Assembly: GCF_022678645.1 (NCBI RefSeq) | Contig: NZ_JALBWV010000031.1 | Location: 32,201-96,200, forward strand | DNA length: 64,000 bases | Source of the DNA: Saccharopolyspora soli | GTDB taxonomy: Bacteria > Actinomycetota > Actinomycetes > Mycobacteriales > Pseudonocardiaceae | Reading direction: 5' to 3' | In this document: piece after piece, positions 24,946-33,558 of the stretch | How the letters are laid out: each line of letters opens with the position of its first letter | Numbering within the stretch: position 1 is the first letter of the stretch | Made by a program: the position numbers and the translations under genes | The notes under the pieces: generated by a model | The model's database searches: none | Told to the model about the DNA's origin: nothing | Seen by the model: only the letters and a program-made list of their open reading frames with translations

Positions 24946-25746
24946 TCAGCCTCCGACTACTTGGTGCGCCTGCGAGGGTTGCCAGCTCAGCGCTCGTCGT
25001 TCCACCGCGAGCAGCAGGGTGTTGAGCACGTATCCGAGCACGCCCAGCAGGACGATGCCCGCCCACATCGCTGGGAAGTCGAACTGCCGCTGGTCGAACA
25101 TCAGCCGGTAGCCGATGCCGTTGGTGGAGCCGACCAGCTCCGAGACGACCATCAGCACCAGCGCCAACGACAGGCTCACCCGCAGCCCGGCGAAGATCTT
25201 CGGCGTCGCCGCGGGCAGCACCACCCCGAAAACCCAGTGCGCGCGGGGGATTCGGAACGATCGTGCGGTGTCGACCTTGACCTGGTCGACGGAGCGGACG
25301 CCGTCGACGGTGTTCAGCAGGATCGGCCACATCACGCCGAAGACGATCACGGTGATCTGCATCTGCGTGCCGATGCCCAGCAGCACCAGGAAGACCGGCA
25401 CCAGCACCGGCGGCGGGATGGCCCGCATGAAGGCCATCACCGGTCCGAAGTAGTCCAGCGCGGTGCGGGAGCGGCCGAGCAGGGTGCCCAACCCGACGCC
25501 GAGCACCACCGCGACCAGCCAGCCAGCGGCGATCCGCCCCAGGCTGGCCAGCAGGTCGGTGAACACCGTGTCGGTCAGGAACAGCGAGGACGCCGGTCCG
25601 CTGAACCAGTTCCGCGCGGCGGCGCCGACGATCTGCGTCGGTGGTGGGAAGAACGGGTTCTGTGCGGCGCGGGTGAGCAGTTCCCACACCACGATCGCGC
25701 CGATGAACACCAACCAGCGCCGCAGGAATCCGTGCACCTTGATCAC
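24946..25746 (-). CDS. ABC importer permease (second of two)
   Basis: A 266-residue inner-membrane protein with about six helices and the coupling motif of SsuC-type permeases near DTARSFRIPRAHWVFGVVLPAATP. The GTG start at 25746 overlaps the upstream permease stop as GTGA, so they are coupled. The reading frame stays open far upstream through the other permease, but that extension is a shadow. The two permeases are homologous and probably form a heterodimeric channel. Confidence 0.9.
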   Translation of the reverse strand: MIKVHGFLRRWLVFIGAIVVWELLTRAAQNPFFPPPTQIVGAAARNWFSGPASSLFLTDTVFTDLLASLGRIAAGWLVAVVLGVGLGTLLGRSRTALDYFGPVMAFMRAIPPPVLVPVFLVLLGIGTQMQITVIVFGVMWPILLNTVDGVRSVDQVKVDTARSFRIPRAHWVFGVVLPAATPKIFAGLRVSLSLALVLMVVSELVGSTNGIGYRLMFDQRQFDFPAMWAGIVLLGVLGYVLNTLLLAVERRALSWQPSQAHQVVGG

Positions 25747-26510
25747 AACGCCTCCCGGTCCACCGCGCTCCACCGCAGTCCGCGCTTGTGCACCAGTTCC
25801 AGGACTTCGTTGATGAGGTAGCCGACGATGCCCGCGACCAACGTGCCCGCCAGCACCAGGTCCATCCGACCGGCGCCGGTGCTGGCGTCCAGCACGAAGC
25901 TGCCCAGCCCGATACCGCCACCGGTCAGGAACTCGGTGCTGACCACCAGGATCAGCGCCACTGCCGCGGACATCCGGATGCCGGTGAGCACGAACGGCGC
26001 CGCGTTCGGCAGCGCCACGGTGAACATCACCCGGCCCCGGCCGAGCCCGAAGGACCGCGCGGTGTCCACCATGACCGGGTCGATCTCGTCCAACGCGTAG
26101 ATGGTGTTGAACAGGATCGGCCACACCGCGGCGTAAACCGCGAGCGCGATCTTGGTTTCCGGACCGGCACCGATCAGCACGATCGCCAACGGGATCAGCG
26201 CGACCGACGGGATCGGGCGGAGGAACTCGATGATCGCCCGGGTGGCCACCCGGATGCCGCGCACGCTGCCCAGCAGCAGCCCGGCCGGTACCGCGATGAC
26301 GATCGAGATGCCCAGCGCGATCGCCCAGGCCAGCACGCTGGCGACCAGGTCCAACAGGAACGACGGGTCGCCGAGCAGTTCGACGAACCGGGCGAGCACT
26401 GTGGACGGTGGCGGGAAGTACAGCTGGGGGACGATGCCGGACCTGCTGAAGGCTTCCCAGATGAGCAGGAAGCCCAGCAGTCCGACCAATCCTCGGAGTG
26501 TCTTGGTCAT
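25743..26510 (-). CDS. ABC importer permease (first of two)
   Basis: A 255-residue SsuC-type permease: an N-terminal helix, PPPSTVLARFVELL, about six membrane segments and the loop DTARSFGLGRGRVMFTVALPNAAP, which contacts the ATPase. It lies 9 bases after the substrate-binding protein gene and overlaps the next permease by 4 bases. Duplicated permeases in this family occur in some importers for thiamine precursors or aromatic sulfonates; the substrate is not identifiable from sequence. Confidence 0.9.
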   Translation of the reverse strand: MTKTLRGLVGLLGFLLIWEAFSRSGIVPQLYFPPPSTVLARFVELLGDPSFLLDLVASVLAWAIALGISIVIAVPAGLLLGSVRGIRVATRAIIEFLRPIPSVALIPLAIVLIGAGPETKIALAVYAAVWPILFNTIYALDEIDPVMVDTARSFGLGRGRVMFTVALPNAAPFVLTGIRMSAAVALILVVSTEFLTGGGIGLGSFVLDASTGAGRMDLVLAGTLVAGIVGYLINEVLELVHKRGLRWSAVDREAL

Positions 26511-26519
26511 TTCCCGGTG

Positions 26520-27533
26520 TCAGCTCTGCGGCGGAGTGATGATCATGCTCGCCACGTCGACGTCCTTGTCGATGTAGCCGAATTCCTGCATCAGGCGGGG
26601 AATCCGCTGCAGGCGGGTGGCGTCGGCGCGGGAGTTCATCTTCAGCAGGGTGATGATCGACGCGGTGTTCTCGTCGATCTTGGCGAACTTCGGCAGCAGC
26701 GGCTCGATCTTGCTGCGGTCCTGCGCCTCGGCGACCGCGGCGTCCATCGCCCGTTGGAATGCCGCCACGGTCCGCGGGTTCTCGTCGGCGAACTTGGCTG
26801 CCGAGACGTAGCCGCCCAGCGGCAGGTCTTCCAGCGGTCCCGTCGCGGTGTCGACCACCGGGATCGCTCCGGCGTCCCGCGCGGACAGCGTCAGGAACGG
26901 TTCGACGACGAATGCCGCGTCGACCTGGTGCTGCCGCAGCGCGTTGGGCATGTTGATGAATCCGAGCGGAACCCACTGGACCCTGCTGAAGTCCACGCCG
27001 TGGGCGCGCATCGCGGCCTTGGCCATGAGTTCGGAAATCGTGCCGAGCCCGCTGATCGCGATGCGCTTGCCAGCCAGATCCTCCGGGGTGCGCACGTTGG
27101 AGTTCGGCGGCGCCATGATCATGCAGGTGTTCGGGACGCTCGACGCGCAGTCTGCGACGATCTTCAGCTGCGCGACGCCCTTGGCCTGGGCCGCGAAGAT
27201 TGGCACGTAGCTGCTGAAGGTGATGTCGTAGTCACCGCCGATGGTGCTGTTCAGCGCGGCGGCGCCGTCCGCGGCGGTGATGACCTCGACGTTGAGGCCC
27301 TCGCGTTGGAAGAGTCCGTTCTGCGCGGCTAAGTGCAGGGGGGCGATCTCGGCGGTCGGCAGTCCGCCGACCCGCAGGTTCGCCTTCTCGACCTGGCTGT
27401 TGCCGCCCTGCTGCGCTTCCGAACCGCCGAGGAGTCCGCAACCGCTGGCGCCCATCACGGCACCGGCCGTGACCATTCCACCTGCGATTTTCAACAGGTT
27501 TCGGCGCGGGAGGCTGCGGGGAACGGAACTCAT
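26520..27533 (-). CDS. ABC importer substrate-binding lipoprotein (NMT1/THI5/SsuA-like)
   Basis: A 337-residue binding protein. The N-terminus has a twin-arginine pair (PRRNLLKIAGG) and a lipobox ending in Cys (GASGC, about residue 32), suggesting Tat export and lipid anchoring. The mature part shows the NMT1/SsuA pattern: LPTAEIAPLHLAAQNGLFQ, GLNVEVITAADG and GKRIAISGLGT. GGAGGATCC lies before ATG 27533, which excludes the longer ORF from 27683. It leads the importer operon. I looked for a thiamine riboswitch upstream and found none, so a thiamine-precursor role is not supported. Confidence 0.9.
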   Translation of the reverse strand: MSSVPRSLPRRNLLKIAGGMVTAGAVMGASGCGLLGGSEAQQGGNSQVEKANLRVGGLPTAEIAPLHLAAQNGLFQREGLNVEVITAADGAAALNSTIGGDYDITFSSYVPIFAAQAKGVAQLKIVADCASSVPNTCMIMAPPNSNVRTPEDLAGKRIAISGLGTISELMAKAAMRAHGVDFSRVQWVPLGFINMPNALRQHQVDAAFVVEPFLTLSARDAGAIPVVDTATGPLEDLPLGGYVSAAKFADENPRTVAAFQRAMDAAVAEAQDRSKIEPLLPKFAKIDENTASIITLLKMNSRADATRLQRIPRLMQEFGYIDKDVDVASMIITPPQS

Positions 27534-28278
27534 CTCTGGATCCTCCTGGCATCGGGGTGCGGTGCGCGGTCGTCTTTTTGCCGCGCGCCGGGAGCGGTAT
27601 GGGTCAGTGCTGACTGCCGTCGCCACGGGTTGGTGGACGGCGTCGTCGCGGTTTTGACCCGGGAGGAAAGGCGGGTCGAGCAACGACTCCAGACCGGTTG
27701 GGTGCCGCGGTCCGGCGGCGGTGCATCGATTCTCCCGGAAGCGTGGCGGGTTGGTGCACGGAAACTGTAGAAGGTCGGACCACTTGCGACAACCAGGTGT
27801 AACTAGCTTGTTGTCACGCGTCTAGCCAACGTGTTGCATGGCTCACTCCATAAGGAGTAAGTAGGCGGCGGATTGTGACGGAGAACCGAATGTGGACTCC
27901 GCAATTCGGGGGAATTCCGCCCGCTTCTTCGAACAGGAGTGCAGTTCTGTCCACCTCGGACTGGTGCGCATTTAGCGGCCGACATATCAGCCCAAAAGGA
28001 TCAGGCAGCCACAATTTGATCTTGATCCGGAGTGTCGACCCGATGACGGCGGGGCTCGGTGGCGCATCGCCCGAGTGTCCGCTGGTGACAGGGGGTTGCG
28101 TTACAACGCGCAACCACTGGTCGTCACGCATTTGGCCTAGCCGTTGTTCATACCACTCGACAGAGTGATGAACTCTCGCTCTGGGGGCCTGACTTGTGAC
28201 GGCCAGTTAAGTATAGTCTCGCCCGTCGAGGTGACCGGCCTCAGCTTCGGGGGATGCACGTTGTGACCAGGGAGTGTG
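27534..28278. other. Long divergent spacer between the ABC operon and the conservon
   Basis: This ~745-base spacer is less G+C-rich than its flanks between about 27780 and 28240. It contains GACAAC-N16-GTTGTC (27788-27815), CAACGTGTTG (27827-27836) and GGTTGCG-N8-CGCAACC (28094-28115), all possible operators. Open frames here lack actinobacterial third-position bias, so I call no gene. Confidence 0.5.
28190..28217 (+). promoter_or_regulatory. Candidate conservon promoter
   Basis: TGACTT (28190-28195), 16 bases, then TATAGT (28212-28217). Transcription would start near 28224, leaving a ~55-base leader before the small ORF at 28279. Confidence 0.4.
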
Positions 28279-28434
28279 ATGGCAAGCCCGGCTGACAGAG
28301 TCAGGGTCTTCGGCGGCTCGACAGGTGTCGAGGCACTGCTGGCCTGCTCGTGGGTACCCGACGACCCTATGTCGGATCGCGGGCTCATTCCTGGCACGAT
28401 GATCAACATTGTCGCGGCGCGGAGAGGCTGCTAG
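28279..28434 (+). CDS. Possible 51-residue leader ORF upstream of cvnA
   Basis: ATG 28279 follows AGGGAG (spacing 4) and the frame runs to TAG 28432-28434, two bases before the proposed cvnA GTG. The peptide begins MASPADRVRVFGG and has no signal peptide or known motif. The tight spacing suggests translational coupling to cvnA, as with leader peptides. It could equally be an untranslated leader; third-position bias is weaker than in cvnA. Confidence 0.3.
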   Translation: MASPADRVRVFGGSTGVEALLACSWVPDDPMSDRGLIPGTMINIVAARRGC

Positions 28435-28436
28435 CC

Positions 28437-31400
28437 GTGGCGGTGTCGAACATGTCCGCCGCAGCGCAGGAAACAGGGATGCTCAACAACGACCCCGCAA
28501 CCGGACCTGGTGCACCCGCGCAACCAGCCGTCCGGACCAAGAAGTTGTGGCTGCGCAACTGGCGCCTCCGGTACAAGATGGCCGCCGTCCTGCTCGTACC
28601 GACCCTGGCCGCGCTGGCCGTCGGCGGTATCCGGGTGTACGACGGACTGGCCACCCAATCCCGGCTGAGCACCATCGTCGAGCAGGTCGAACTGGCCCAG
28701 CGGACCGCGAACCTGACCCACGAGCTGCAGCGCGAACGCGACTTCGCGATCGTGCTCACCACCGTGCACAGCCCCGCCGCGCAGGGCGACTACGCCACGC
28801 AGAACCAGCGCGTCGATGTGGCAACGCGGCAGCTGCGCGCGTTCGACGCGCGGGTCGCGACCTTCTCGCCGGAGGTCAACAGCGCCTACCAGGGCGCCGT
28901 CGACCGCCTCAACAGCCTGGGCGCCCTGCGCAGCACCATCGGCACCGGCTTCACCGGTCCGCAGACGTTGGTCGCCTACAACTCGGTGCTCGACAGCCTG
29001 CTGCAGATCAACCGGACGGTCGCCACCTCCGCCGGGAACACCCAGGTCAGTGAGACCGCGCGGGCTTCCGAAGCACTCGGCCGGGCCAAGGAGCAGCTCG
29101 CCCAGCAGCGCTCGATCCTGCTCAGCGCCGGGATGCTCAACAGGTTCATCACCGGGCAGACCGACGCGGTGCGCGCCGCGAACGCCCGGTTCGAGGCGGC
29201 CTACGCGGAGTTCGAGAACGCCGCCGACCCGCAGCAGCGCTCCCTCTACGCGGCGCGAGTCGCCGGTGCCGAGGTCGACCGGTCGGAGCAGATCGAGCAG
29301 ACCGCGCTGATCGCGGCCGACCGCGACGACTCGCTGGGCATCAACCCGCTCGAATGGGGCCAGGAGTCCGGCAAGCGCACCGACCTGGTCCGTTCCGTGG
29401 AAAACGAGGTGCTCGGCGACTTCCACGACGACGCGGCCTCGCTGGCCGATGCCGCGCAGTGGTCGTTGATCCGCGACTCGGGGCTGCTGCTGCTCCTGCT
29501 CGTGGTCGCGTTCAGCGTCGCGTTCTACATCGCGCGCTCGATCCTGCGCCCGCTGCGCACCCTGCGCAGCGGCGCCATGGAGATCGCGCAGCACGGCCTG
29601 CCGGATGCGATCAACAGGGTGAACGAGAACCCGGGCAGCGCCAACCAGATCACCGTGCCGCCGGTGCCGGTCCACTCCAGGGAGGAGATCGGCCAGGTCG
29701 CCCGGACCTTCGACGCGGTGCACCAGCAGGCGCTGCGGCTGGCCGCCGAGCAGGCGCTGCTGCGCACCAACGTCAACGACCTGTTCGTCAACCTGGCCCG
29801 CCGCAGCCAAACTCTGGTGCAGCGGCAGTTGGCCCTGATCGACCGGCTGGAGCAGGACGAGCAGGACCCGGACCAGCTGAGCAGCCTGTTCGAGCTGGAC
29901 CACCTGGCAACCCGCATGCGCCGCAACAACGAGAACCTGCTGATCCTCGGCGGCACCGACCTGACCCGCCGGATGATGCGCCCGGTGCCGCTCAACGAGG
30001 TCCTCGGCGCGGCGGTGTCCGAAGTGGAGCAGTACGCGCGGGTGGCCGTGGTCGACGCGCCGGACCTGGCCATCCAGGGCCGGGTCGTCAACGACTTCGT
30101 GCACCTGGTCGCCGAGTTGCTGGAGAACGCCACGGTGTTCTCCAACCCGGACACCGAGGTCACCGTCCGCACCGCCTACCGCAGGCAGGAACTCGTCATC
30201 GAGATCCGCGACCGCGGCGTCGGCATCGACGGGAGCGAACTGGCCGACATCAACGACCGGCTCACCCGGCCGCCGGAGATCGACGTCGCGGTGTCCCGCC
30301 GGATGGGGCTGTTCGTGGTCGGTCAGCTGGCCAGGCGGCACAACATCCTGGTCGAGTTGCACAACAACGACAACCTGGAAGGCGGCGTGACCGCGACGGT
30401 GCACCTGGCTGGCGAGTTCGTCGTCCAGTTGACCCCGGACGGCCCGATGCCGATGCCGGACGTGCCGCGCTCGGCGATCGCCGAAGACCGCCGCGACCCG
30501 GTCAGCGAGACCGGCACCCACCTGGGCTTGGCCGCCGCGTTCGGCGGTCGTGCCGCGGCGGGTGGCGATCGCGGCTACGACCCGCCCACCGAGCGCGCGG
30601 CGTTGCCGTCGCTGGCGGGCATCGAGCAGGCCACCGCGTTTACCCAGCTGCCCCAGCAGGATTCGCGGCAGGACGAACCGGACTTCAACGACACCGAGCT
30701 GGTCGCCCCGTATTCGGTGACGGTTTCGTCCGGTTCCTCCGGCGATTCGTTCGGCGCCACCGACGTCCCGGAGTGGGAGGATGCCCCGAAGGCGCCCGCG
30801 GACGACGTGGTCCGCGCTGACCAATGGCCACGCGAGGAGAACCTCGGGAGCCCGCCCCCGGACGGATTCGACGGCCGGTGCGGAGTACCGCCGGAGCCCG
30901 TCGAATCGGCCGATCTGTTCCACAGCCCCTACGAGGCGGAGAAGACCGCCCAGTTCACCCCGACCGATTACCGCTACGGACTAGACGAGCCGGTGCACAA
31001 CGGCAGTGGGTTCAACGGGGCCGGACTGGGCGGAGCCGGTTTCGGCACCGCGGACTCCGGGGGCGCCGCGGACAACGGAACCCGGCAGGAGCCGGCCCCG
31101 GTTGCCCGGACCCAAGGGGGCGGTCCGGTGGAGGGCACCGAAGGCCGATCGCCGGCGTTCGCCGACGACGAGCCGAGAGGGACCTCTTGGGACATGGACG
31201 ACGCGCCGACCCAACGCCTGCCGATCTACGAAGCAGTGCTTTCGCAGTGGTTCCGCGAGTCCGATGTGGACGAAGAGCCGGTGGCGACGACGACTTCCGC
31301 ACCGGCCGAGCTGGAGCCGATCCAGCCGGAACCGATCCAGCCGAGCGCACCGCCGGTCGCCGAGCCGAGTTTCCCGGCGGAGCCGGTGAACGAGGTGCCG

Positions 31401-31733
31401 CGCACCACCGCGCCCGATCCCGGTTGGGGTTCGGCCGATGTCGGCTGGAAGGCTGCGGAAGCGCTGCTGCAGTCCCAGCAGCAGGTCCAGGAGACCACTG
31501 CGGCCGGGCTGCCCAAGCGGGTGCCCAAAACGAATCTGGTGCCCGGTTCGGCAGCCCCGCGCTCGCCGCAGGCGCCCCGCCGCAAGCCCACCACCACGCG
31601 CTCGGCGGATGCCGTGCGCGGCCGGATGGCGAACTTCCAGCAGGGCGTCAAACGCGGTAGGCATTCCAAGGCCGAACCGGTTTCCACCGAACCACCCCGC
31701 TCGAATCCGAGCCGTCCCGAGGAGCAGGAGTGA
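28437..31733 (+). CDS. cvnA: Conservon sensor histidine-kinase-like protein CvnA (NIT domain)
   Basis: A 1098-residue membrane protein. Helix 1 is at about 46-64, an outer nitrate/nitrite-sensing (NIT) domain spans about 80-330, helix 2 about 347-366 is followed by HAMP, then a kinase-like region and HATPase_c with the N-box ELLENATVFS and RDRGVGID. The last ~400 residues are disordered, acidic and proline-rich. Such CvnA proteins work with a roadblock protein, DUF742 and a small GTPase in a membrane complex resembling eukaryotic G-protein coupling. GTG 28437 is chosen for GGAGAGG 9 bases upstream; ATG 28452 and ATG 28479 are alternatives. Confidence 0.92.
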   Translation: MAVSNMSAAAQETGMLNNDPATGPGAPAQPAVRTKKLWLRNWRLRYKMAAVLLVPTLAALAVGGIRVYDGLATQSRLSTIVEQVELAQRTANLTHELQRERDFAIVLTTVHSPAAQGDYATQNQRVDVATRQLRAFDARVATFSPEVNSAYQGAVDRLNSLGALRSTIGTGFTGPQTLVAYNSVLDSLLQINRTVATSAGNTQVSETARASEALGRAKEQLAQQRSILLSAGMLNRFITGQTDAVRAANARFEAAYAEFENAADPQQRSLYAARVAGAEVDRSEQIEQTALIAADRDDSLGINPLEWGQESGKRTDLVRSVENEVLGDFHDDAASLADAAQWSLIRDSGLLLLLLVVAFSVAFYIARSILRPLRTLRSGAMEIAQHGLPDAINRVNENPGSANQITVPPVPVHSREEIGQVARTFDAVHQQALRLAAEQALLRTNVNDLFVNLARRSQTLVQRQLALIDRLEQDEQDPDQLSSLFELDHLATRMRRNNENLLILGGTDLTRRMMRPVPLNEVLGAAVSEVEQYARVAVVDAPDLAIQGRVVNDFVHLVAELLENATVFSNPDTEVTVRTAYRRQELVIEIRDRGVGIDGSELADINDRLTRPPEIDVAVSRRMGLFVVGQLARRHNILVELHNNDNLEGGVTATVHLAGEFVVQLTPDGPMPMPDVPRSAIAEDRRDPVSETGTHLGLAAAFGGRAAAGGDRGYDPPTERAALPSLAGIEQATAFTQLPQQDSRQDEPDFNDTELVAPYSVTVSSGSSGDSFGATDVPEWEDAPKAPADDVVRADQWPREENLGSPPPDGFDGRCGVPPEPVESADLFHSPYEAEKTAQFTPTDYRYGLDEPVHNGSGFNGAGLGGAGFGTADSGGAADNGTRQEPAPVARTQGGGPVEGTEGRSPAFADDEPRGTSWDMDDAPTQRLPIYEAVLSQWFRESDVDEEPVATTTSAPAELEPIQPEPIQPSAPPVAEPSFPAEPVNEVPRTTAPDPGWGSADVGWKAAEALLQSQQQVQETTAAGLPKRVPKTNLVPGSAAPRSPQAPRRKPTTTRSADAVRGRMANFQQGVKRGRHSKAEPVSTEPPRSNPSRPEEQE

Positions 31734-32161
31734 ACGGGTCCGTGCAGCAACCGATGAGCAGCAACAGCTTCAGTTGGCTGATCACCGACTTCGTGCGTCG
31801 GGTCCCCGGCGTGGCGCACTCGGTCGTGGTCTCCGCGGACGGTCTGCTGCTCGCCGGGTCCCAGGGTTTGCCGCGGGATCGTGCCGAGCAGTTGTCCGCG
31901 GTCGCCTCCGGGTTGGTCAGCCTCACCCAGGGCGCCGCGCGCTGTTTCGAAGCCGGTGAGGTCACCCAGACCGTGGTGGAGATGGAGCAGGGTTACCTGT
32001 TCCTGATGTCGATCAGCGATGGCTCGTGCCTTGCGGTGCTGGCCGCCCCGAACGCCGACATCGGTCTGGTCGCCTACGAGATGACCCTGCTGGTGGAGCG
32101 GGTCGGACGGCAGCTGACCCCGGAATTGCGGGCGCAACTGCAGGGCATGGTGCGCCGGTGA
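31730..32161 (+). CDS. cvnB: Conservon roadblock/LC7 protein CvnB
   Basis: A 143-residue single-domain roadblock/LC7 protein: SFSWLITDFVRRVPGVAHSV, VVSADGLLLAGS, then LFLMSISDGSCLAVLAAP and the final helix with LLVERVGRQLTPELR. It is the probable GTPase-activating or scaffolding partner of CvnD. The GTG start overlaps the cvnA stop as GTGA, indicating coupling. Confidence 0.95.
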   Translation: MNGSVQQPMSSNSFSWLITDFVRRVPGVAHSVVVSADGLLLAGSQGLPRDRAEQLSAVASGLVSLTQGAARCFEAGEVTQTVVEMEQGYLFLMSISDGSCLAVLAAPNADIGLVAYEMTLLVERVGRQLTPELRAQLQGMVRR

Positions 32162-32193
32162 CTCCGGCAGGGAGATGCTGAGGGGAGCGCGCG

Positions 32194-32931
32194 ATGAACA
32201 GCGGTTCCGAGCCCAGCTGGGACGGTGACCTGTTCCGCCTCTACAACAAGCGGTTGAGCGCTGATTCCTGGCAGGACGACTTCGTCGACGACGAGTCCGG
32301 CCAGGGGACCGAGTCGATCGGCGGCTACGACCGGGCGTTGTTCGGCGGACCGGGCGCCGACCTGTTCGGGTCCGGCTTCAGTTCGATGCCCGAGGTCGCG
32401 GGGCCGCGATCGACCGACAGCGGGCCACCGTCGGTGTCGATGCCGTCGATCTCGCAGTCGATGTCCCCGATTTCCCAGTCGATGCCGTCGATTTCGGGAC
32501 CGCTGCCGCCGATTTCGCAGTCCATGCCGTCGATCTCCGGCTCGATGCCCGCGATTCCCAGCATCGACCCGCCGGAATCCGACGGCTTCGACGGCGGTTC
32601 GCTGGTGCGCCCCTACGCCCGCACGCGCGGCCGCACGCGCACCGATTATGATCTTGCTATCGAGACGCTGGTCTCCACCAGTGAGCGCGGTCGCACGCAG
32701 GCGACCCAATCCAGGCCCGAGCACCGCTCGATTTCCGAACTGTGCATGGAAGCTCGCTCGGTGGCCGAGGTGGCCGCGCACTTGCGCCTCCCGTTGGGCG
32801 TGGTGCGGGTGCTGATCGGCGACATGGCCGATACCGGCCTGGTTCTGATTCATGACAGTGGCATGGTCGTCGGTGATCGGCCGTCCATGGAGTTCTTGGA
32901 AAGGGTGCTCAGTGGGCTTCGCAGGCTCTGA
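32194..32931 (+). CDS. cvnC: Conservon DUF742 protein CvnC with Ser/Pro/Ile repeat linker
   Basis: A 245-residue protein. The DUF742 winged-helix-like domain occupies about 138-245 (SLVRPYARTRGRT, ISELCMEARSVAEVAAHLRLPLGVVRVLIGDM). Before it lies an unusual linker, about 82-124, of repeated SMPSI-SQ/SMPSISG units. The N-terminal ~75 residues are acidic. DUF742 domains bind the GTPase and kinase partners; CvnC is normally much shorter, so the linker is a lineage addition. cvnD begins 20 bases before its stop. Confidence 0.93.
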   Translation: MNSGSEPSWDGDLFRLYNKRLSADSWQDDFVDDESGQGTESIGGYDRALFGGPGADLFGSGFSSMPEVAGPRSTDSGPPSVSMPSISQSMSPISQSMPSISGPLPPISQSMPSISGSMPAIPSIDPPESDGFDGGSLVRPYARTRGRTRTDYDLAIETLVSTSERGRTQATQSRPEHRSISELCMEARSVAEVAAHLRLPLGVVRVLIGDMADTGLVLIHDSGMVVGDRPSMEFLERVLSGLRRL

Positions 32932-33508
32932 TCCCCGACAGGTGGCGAACAACCAGAAGACCTCGACGAAGATCGTGGTCGCCGGTGGGTTCGGGGTTGG
33001 GAAGACGACTTTCGTCGGTTCGGTCTCCGAGATCGTGCCGTTGACCACCGAGGCGGTCATGACCGAGGCCAGCGTCGGGGTCGACGACCTCACCGCGACG
33101 CCGGGCAAGGTCACCACCACGGTGGCGATGGACTTCGGCCGGGTCTCGCTGGACTCGGACCTGATCCTGTACCTGTTCGGCACGCCCGGCCAGCACCGGT
33201 TCTGGTTCATGTGGGACGACCTGGTGCGCGGTGCGATCGGTGCCGTGGTGCTGGTGGACACCCGACGGCTGGCGGACGCGTTCGCCTCGATCGACTTCTT
33301 CGACGACCGGGGTCTGCCGTACATCATCGCGGTGAACACCTTCGACGGTGTGCTGCACCACCGCCAGGAGGACATCCGGGAGGCGCTGACCATCGACCCG
33401 GCGGTCCCGATGATCACCTGCGACGCCCGCAACCGGGAATCCACCAAACAAGCCCTGATCACCCTGGTGGAACACGCCATGCGCCAACGCATGGCAACCG
33501 CCCGCTAG
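32912..33508 (+). CDS. cvnD: Conservon GTP-binding protein CvnD
   Basis: A 198-residue small GTPase with P-loop GGFGVGKTTFV, a switch region with TTEAVMTEAS, the G3-like segment LFGTPGQHRFWFMW (the usual DxPG is GTPG) and G4 VNTFDG instead of NKxD. These deviations are normal for the CvnD/MglA-like group. GTG 32912 has GGAAAGGG upstream and overlaps cvnC by 20 bases; an in-frame start at 32852 lies deeper in cvnC. It completes a canonical cvnABCD operon. Confidence 0.95.
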   Translation: MGFAGSDPRQVANNQKTSTKIVVAGGFGVGKTTFVGSVSEIVPLTTEAVMTEASVGVDDLTATPGKVTTTVAMDFGRVSLDSDLILYLFGTPGQHRFWFMWDDLVRGAIGAVVLVDTRRLADAFASIDFFDDRGLPYIIAVNTFDGVLHHRQEDIREALTIDPAVPMITCDARNRESTKQALITLVEHAMRQRMATAR

Positions 33509-33558
33509 GTGTTCCAGGCTCTTTTTTCGTAGCGGCGCCGGTAGCGGAACCTGAGTGA

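Noticed and set aside
24946..26976. 676-residue frame containing the second permease
   Set aside because: Only the part from GTG 25746 is a permease; the rest is an out-of-frame shadow of the first permease and binding-protein genes.
27534..27800. Thiamine riboswitch upstream of the NMT1/THI5-like importer
   Set aside because: The CTGAGA and GGTAATGCC-type conserved blocks were not found on the minus strand.
27875..28168. 97-residue ORF in the conservon spacer
   Set aside because: There is no ribosome site, no third-position G+C bias and no recognisable motif.
28431..30923. 830-residue minus-strand open frame
   Set aside because: It is antisense to cvnA and has no family signature; cvnA is a clear gene.
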